Shown here: positions 14,524 through 15,810 of the stretch, in pieces
Numbering within the stretch: position 1 is the first letter of the stretch
Layout of the letters: each line of letters begins with the position of its first letter
From: Erysipelotrichaceae bacterium
GTDB lineage: Bacteria; Bacillota_I; Bacilli_A; Erysipelotrichales; Erysipelotrichaceae
NCBI GenBank assembly: GCA_021442745.1
Contig: JABUSI010000293.1
Location: 1 to 15,810 of the forward strand
Direction of reading: 5' to 3'
DNA length: 15,810 nt
Notes under the pieces: model-generated
The model's database searches: none
The model's input: only the letters and a program-made list of their open reading frames with translations
Told to the model about the DNA's origin: nothing
Translations under genes and position numbers: made by a program

Positions 14524-15210
14524 ATGAAAAAAGTAATCATCAATTGCGGGAAGGGCACGACGGACACATCATTCATTCCTTTGTTGCATCATGTGGACGT
14601 AGTGGCGATTACCTGCACAGAAGAAAATTATGAGTTGTATAAAGACTGCGGTTATCCGGTGTATGTCGGAACGTCGAAAGCGATTATGGAACCGCGGACG
14701 GCTGAACCGGTAAAAGTACTGACGGAAACAAAAGCGTGGGATGTCATGCTTCATACGGAAGACTATGAAATCGTATCTTTAGGGGCAATGACGAACATTG
14801 CGATTGCGCTTGTCCGGAAACCGGAACTGAAGGAAACAATCCGTCGTATTGTAATGGTCGGCGGTTCGGCAAAGAGCGGTGACGTGACGCCGTTTGCGGA
14901 AAAATCCGTGTATGACGACCCGTTTGCGGCAGATATCGTGCTGCAGTCCGGTATTGATATTACGATGCTTGGATTGGATGTGACGAAAAATCAGACCCGT
15001 TCGAAGGAAATGTTAGGGGTTATTGCCATGTTGGATGACAAGTGGTATACAAGTACCCATATGTTTGTCGGTGTGGAAACGTATTCTTCCAAAACGATGG
15101 GGTTGACCGTATGTGACGTATTCGGTAAGGAACATCGTGAACCGAACTGTCATGTGGTAACGGCAATCGATGCCGATAAGATTCATTGCGGCAGAACAGG
15201 AGGGCATTAG
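14524..15210 (+). CDS. Short nucleoside hydrolase homologue lacking the catalytic metal motif
   Basis: This 228-residue protein belongs to the inosine-uridine nucleoside hydrolase family by its middle: VSLGAMTNIAIAL (the GPLTN motif), IRRIVMVGGSAKSGDVTPFA, VYDDPFAADIVLQSGIDITM and LGLDVT. Two hallmarks are lost. The N-terminal DTDPGxDD calcium site is replaced by NCGKGTTD, and the AEFN substrate residues read AEKS. About 25 residues after the first strand are missing, including the GN region, and the protein ends about 80 residues short of the usual length. The frame is clean and the ATG at 14524 follows GAGGTG, so it looks maintained and not decayed. The stop lies one base before the start of an intact homologue. 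I infer a non-catalytic partner or regulatory subunit. Loss of function without decay is the alternative. Confidence 0.75.
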   Translation: MKKVIINCGKGTTDTSFIPLLHHVDVVAITCTEENYELYKDCGYPVYVGTSKAIMEPRTAEPVKVLTETKAWDVMLHTEDYEIVSLGAMTNIAIALVRKPELKETIRRIVMVGGSAKSGDVTPFAEKSVYDDPFAADIVLQSGIDITMLGLDVTKNQTRSKEMLGVIAMLDDKWYTSTHMFVGVETYSSKTMGLTVCDVFGKEHREPNCHVVTAIDADKIHCGRTGGH

Positions 15211-15211
15211 T

Positions 15212-15810
15212 ATGAGTGAACACAGAATTCCGATTATTCTCGATACCGATCCGGGACATGACGATGCGTTCGCCATTATGTGTGCCTTAGGCAGTGAGAA
15301 GATTGATTTAAAGGGATTGACGACAATCTGCGGGAATTCCGTTATCGAAAATACAACCCGGAACGCGTTGCGTATTCTGGAAAGAACAAACCGTACGGAA
15401 GTACCGGTCAGCAAGGGAATTTCCAAACCGATGTGCAAGCCGCTGATTTATGATGTTGCCAAGATGTATCACGGGGAATCCGGACTGGACGGCCCGGAAT
15501 TTGAGGAAGTGACGACACCGCTGCAACAAACGGATGCGGTCGAATTTATCGCGAAAACCATCCGGGAAAGTGAAGAAAAGGTTGTTTTGGTACCGGTCGG
15601 ACCGTTGACTAACATTGCGGCATTCATCCTTTCCTATCCGGAACTGGTATGCCGGATTGATAAAATCTGTATCATGGGCGGACTGACCTATACCGATCCG
15701 AACAGTGCGACGGCATTTTCCGAATACAACATTTTCCAGGATCCGGAAGCCGCTAACGTGGTATTCCAGTCCGGGTTACCGATTATCATGCACAGCATCA
15801 ATTCGACCGG
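15212..15810 (+). CDS. Nucleoside hydrolase, 3' end outside the window
   Basis: The first 199 residues of an inosine-uridine-type ribonucleoside hydrolase are visible. This enzyme splits N-glycosidic bonds of nucleosides to a free base and ribose in the cytoplasm. The calcium-binding signature DTDPGHDD is intact at 11-18, followed by TTICGNS with Asn42, VPVGPLTNIAAF, ICIMGGL, and SEYNIFQDPEAA with Glu171, Asn173 and Asp177. The stretch expected as VGLDVTH reads MHSINST, a variant that may change base specificity. The ATG at 15212 follows AGGAGGG and lies one base after the stop of the degenerate homologue, so the two are co-translated. About 110 residues, including the C-terminal active-site histidine, are expected beyond the edge. 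Confidence 0.92.
   Translation, partial: MSEHRIPIILDTDPGHDDAFAIMCALGSEKIDLKGLTTICGNSVIENTTRNALRILERTNRTEVPVSKGISKPMCKPLIYDVAKMYHGESGLDGPEFEEVTTPLQQTDAVEFIAKTIRESEEKVVLVPVGPLTNIAAFILSYPELVCRIDKICIMGGLTYTDPNSATAFSEYNIFQDPEAANVVFQSGLPIIMHSINST

Noticed and set aside
14524..15210. Calling the first hydrolase a pseudogene
   Set aside because: Catalytic residues are lost, but the frame is uninterrupted, the start has a good ribosome binding site and the gene is tightly coupled to its neighbour. A maintained variant is at least as likely.

Overview
The window looks like chromosomal DNA of a low-to-mid GC Bacillota (Firmicutes). Supporting this are strong AGGAGG-type ribosome binding sites, sigmaA-type promoters, T-run terminators, a psuK-psuG pair and typical Firmicutes accessory families. 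The codon style (many CCG, CGG and ACG codons in the long operon) is compatible with Erysipelotrichia, but that placement is only a guess. Base composition is uneven: about 120-3750 is clearly AT-rich, 3842-11740 is richer in GC, 11817-14220 is intermediate, and 14524 to the end resembles the GC-richer part again.

Region 1 (1-3746) is an accessory, defence-like block. On the minus strand, in transcription order, lie a DUF4417 protein, a free-standing deaminase of the polymorphic-toxin type with CAE and CxxC zinc motifs, and a small acidic protein that is probably its immunity partner. A terminator follows. Divergent from them, across 155 bases, is an overlapping two-gene plus-strand operon: a protein with an unknown N-terminal domain and a ThsA-type macro domain, followed by a ThsB-like TIR protein. 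I read this pair as a Thoeris-like anti-phage system with a non-canonical effector, and it is the strongest candidate for an undescribed system here.

Region 2 (3785-9659) is a tight three-gene operon: a 68-residue coiled-coil protein, a 153-residue unknown, and a 1704-residue DUF4132 protein of the MolR/YehI family with HEAT-like repeats. Region 3 (9665-11773) is pseudouridine catabolism: a PfkB kinase fused to an N-terminal winged helix (psuK), overlapping psuG, then a terminator.

Region 4 (11817-14220) holds two minus-strand genes. One is an AbiEi-family antitoxin without its AbiEii toxin, but with an apparently intact promoter and operator. The other is an AlbA_2 (Schlafen-type) ATP-binding protein containing a slippage-prone A/T-run repeat. 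Region 5 (14524 to the end) is a tandem pair of nucleoside hydrolase homologues. The first is short and has lost its metal-binding motif. The second is intact as far as the window goes and runs off the end. Regions 3 and 5 together suggest a nucleoside-salvage neighbourhood into which the antitoxin and AlbA_2 genes have been inserted.
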